The translations under genes were made by a program, and so were the position numbers. DNA of 33,578 bases from a virus. Positions 33,498 through 33,578 of the stretch are shown here, one piece after another; the stretch's first letter is position 1, and the number at the start of each line of letters is the position of its first letter. Location: the IMG/VR virus record IMGVR_UViG_3300029915_000095, positions 1 through 33,578 of that record, one strand, 5' to 3'. The notes beneath the pieces are model-generated. The model saw nothing but the letters and a program-made list of their open reading frames with translations. It ran no database searches and was not told the origin of the DNA.

Positions 33498-33578
33498 CTA
33501 TTGAACAGCTTCTTCCTTTGTTAAATGACGATATTCTGCCAAATCTATGAGCGATCTAGAACCGTTTGCAGATTCACA
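33498..33578 (-). CDS. Cassette gene (B type) entering from the right edge, with premature amber codon
   Basis: On the minus strand the last 26 visible residues read CESANGSRSLIDLAEYRHLT, then KEEAVQ, followed by TAG (33498-33500), TATTTGGAATCA and TAA. This matches the end of the 3312 protein (CESSTGSKSIEDLALYRYLT, then NEELVQYFLEA), with TAG in place of a Tyr codon. The protein is thus clipped by five residues, unless the amber codon is read through. GGA of the conserved LE codons remains. The N-terminus lies outside the window. Confidence 0.65.
   Translation of the reverse strand, partial: CESANGSRSLIDLAEYRHLTKEEAVQ

Noticed and set aside
33485-33578. Plus-strand short frame MIPNTIEQLLPLL and an overlapping start at the right edge
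   Set aside because: The opposite strand gives a clear match to the 3312 protein, so the plus-strand reading is a shadow.

Overview
The window looks like part of a large, AT-rich tailed double-stranded DNA phage genome with T4-type replication and transcription features. Support comes from a UvsW-like helicase, a gp62-like clamp-loader subunit, T4-style late promoter boxes (TATAAATA and variants), twelve tRNA genes, two virion-type proteins, many very short overlapping genes and mobile endonuclease-like genes. Host range cannot be read directly. Several signal peptides, a lipoprotein-like Band 7 protein and a TonB C-terminal domain protein suggest a Gram-negative host (inference).

Layout. 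(1) 1-2966, plus strand: four copies of an Imm5-like gene with hypervariable alanine-rich tails, two small conserved genes and tRNA-Leu. Most transcripts start from near-identical promoters (TTGACA-N17-TATTAT) and share a 5' leader. (2) 3007-4728: a cassette of tiny overlapping genes sharing a C-terminal NEE-(V/L/I)-VQ-LE motif, around a NADAR-family gene. The codons of that motif also form the ribosome binding site of the next gene. (3) 4935-10900: a repeat-type endonuclease, UvsW-like helicase, gp62-like protein, zinc-finger protein, a protein like the PolIII-alpha finger domain, a papain-like candidate and a Nudix hydrolase. (4) 10901-14925: membrane protein, two virion-type proteins, a second repeat-type endonuclease, late promoters and palindromic terminators. 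(5) 14969-23903, minus strand: GMP reductase, iron-permease-family membrane protein, Band 7 lipoprotein, several secreted proteins, a fifth Imm5-like copy, TonB-like protein, secreted nuclease and a DHH phosphoesterase with a Lar-like zinc tail. (6) 23923-30393, minus strand: eleven tRNAs interleaved with small genes, with tandem duplicated promoters and two copies of a hairpin whose stem covaries. (7) 30467-33578, minus strand: YqeY-domain fusion, small genes, a candidate RelE-type toxin-antitoxin pair under an operator-like inverted repeat, and the end of another cassette gene at the window edge.

Transcription. I found 21 sigma70-like promoters, all with a 17-bp spacer and many with TG one base upstream of the -10 hexamer, plus nine T4-late-type boxes. 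In seven genes the ATG falls at the predicted +1: four behind sigma70-type promoters and three behind late boxes. These would be leaderless mRNAs. This, the shared leader, the covarying hairpins and the tail-variable Imm5-like family are the most unusual features of the window. All family assignments come from reading motifs; no database search was run.
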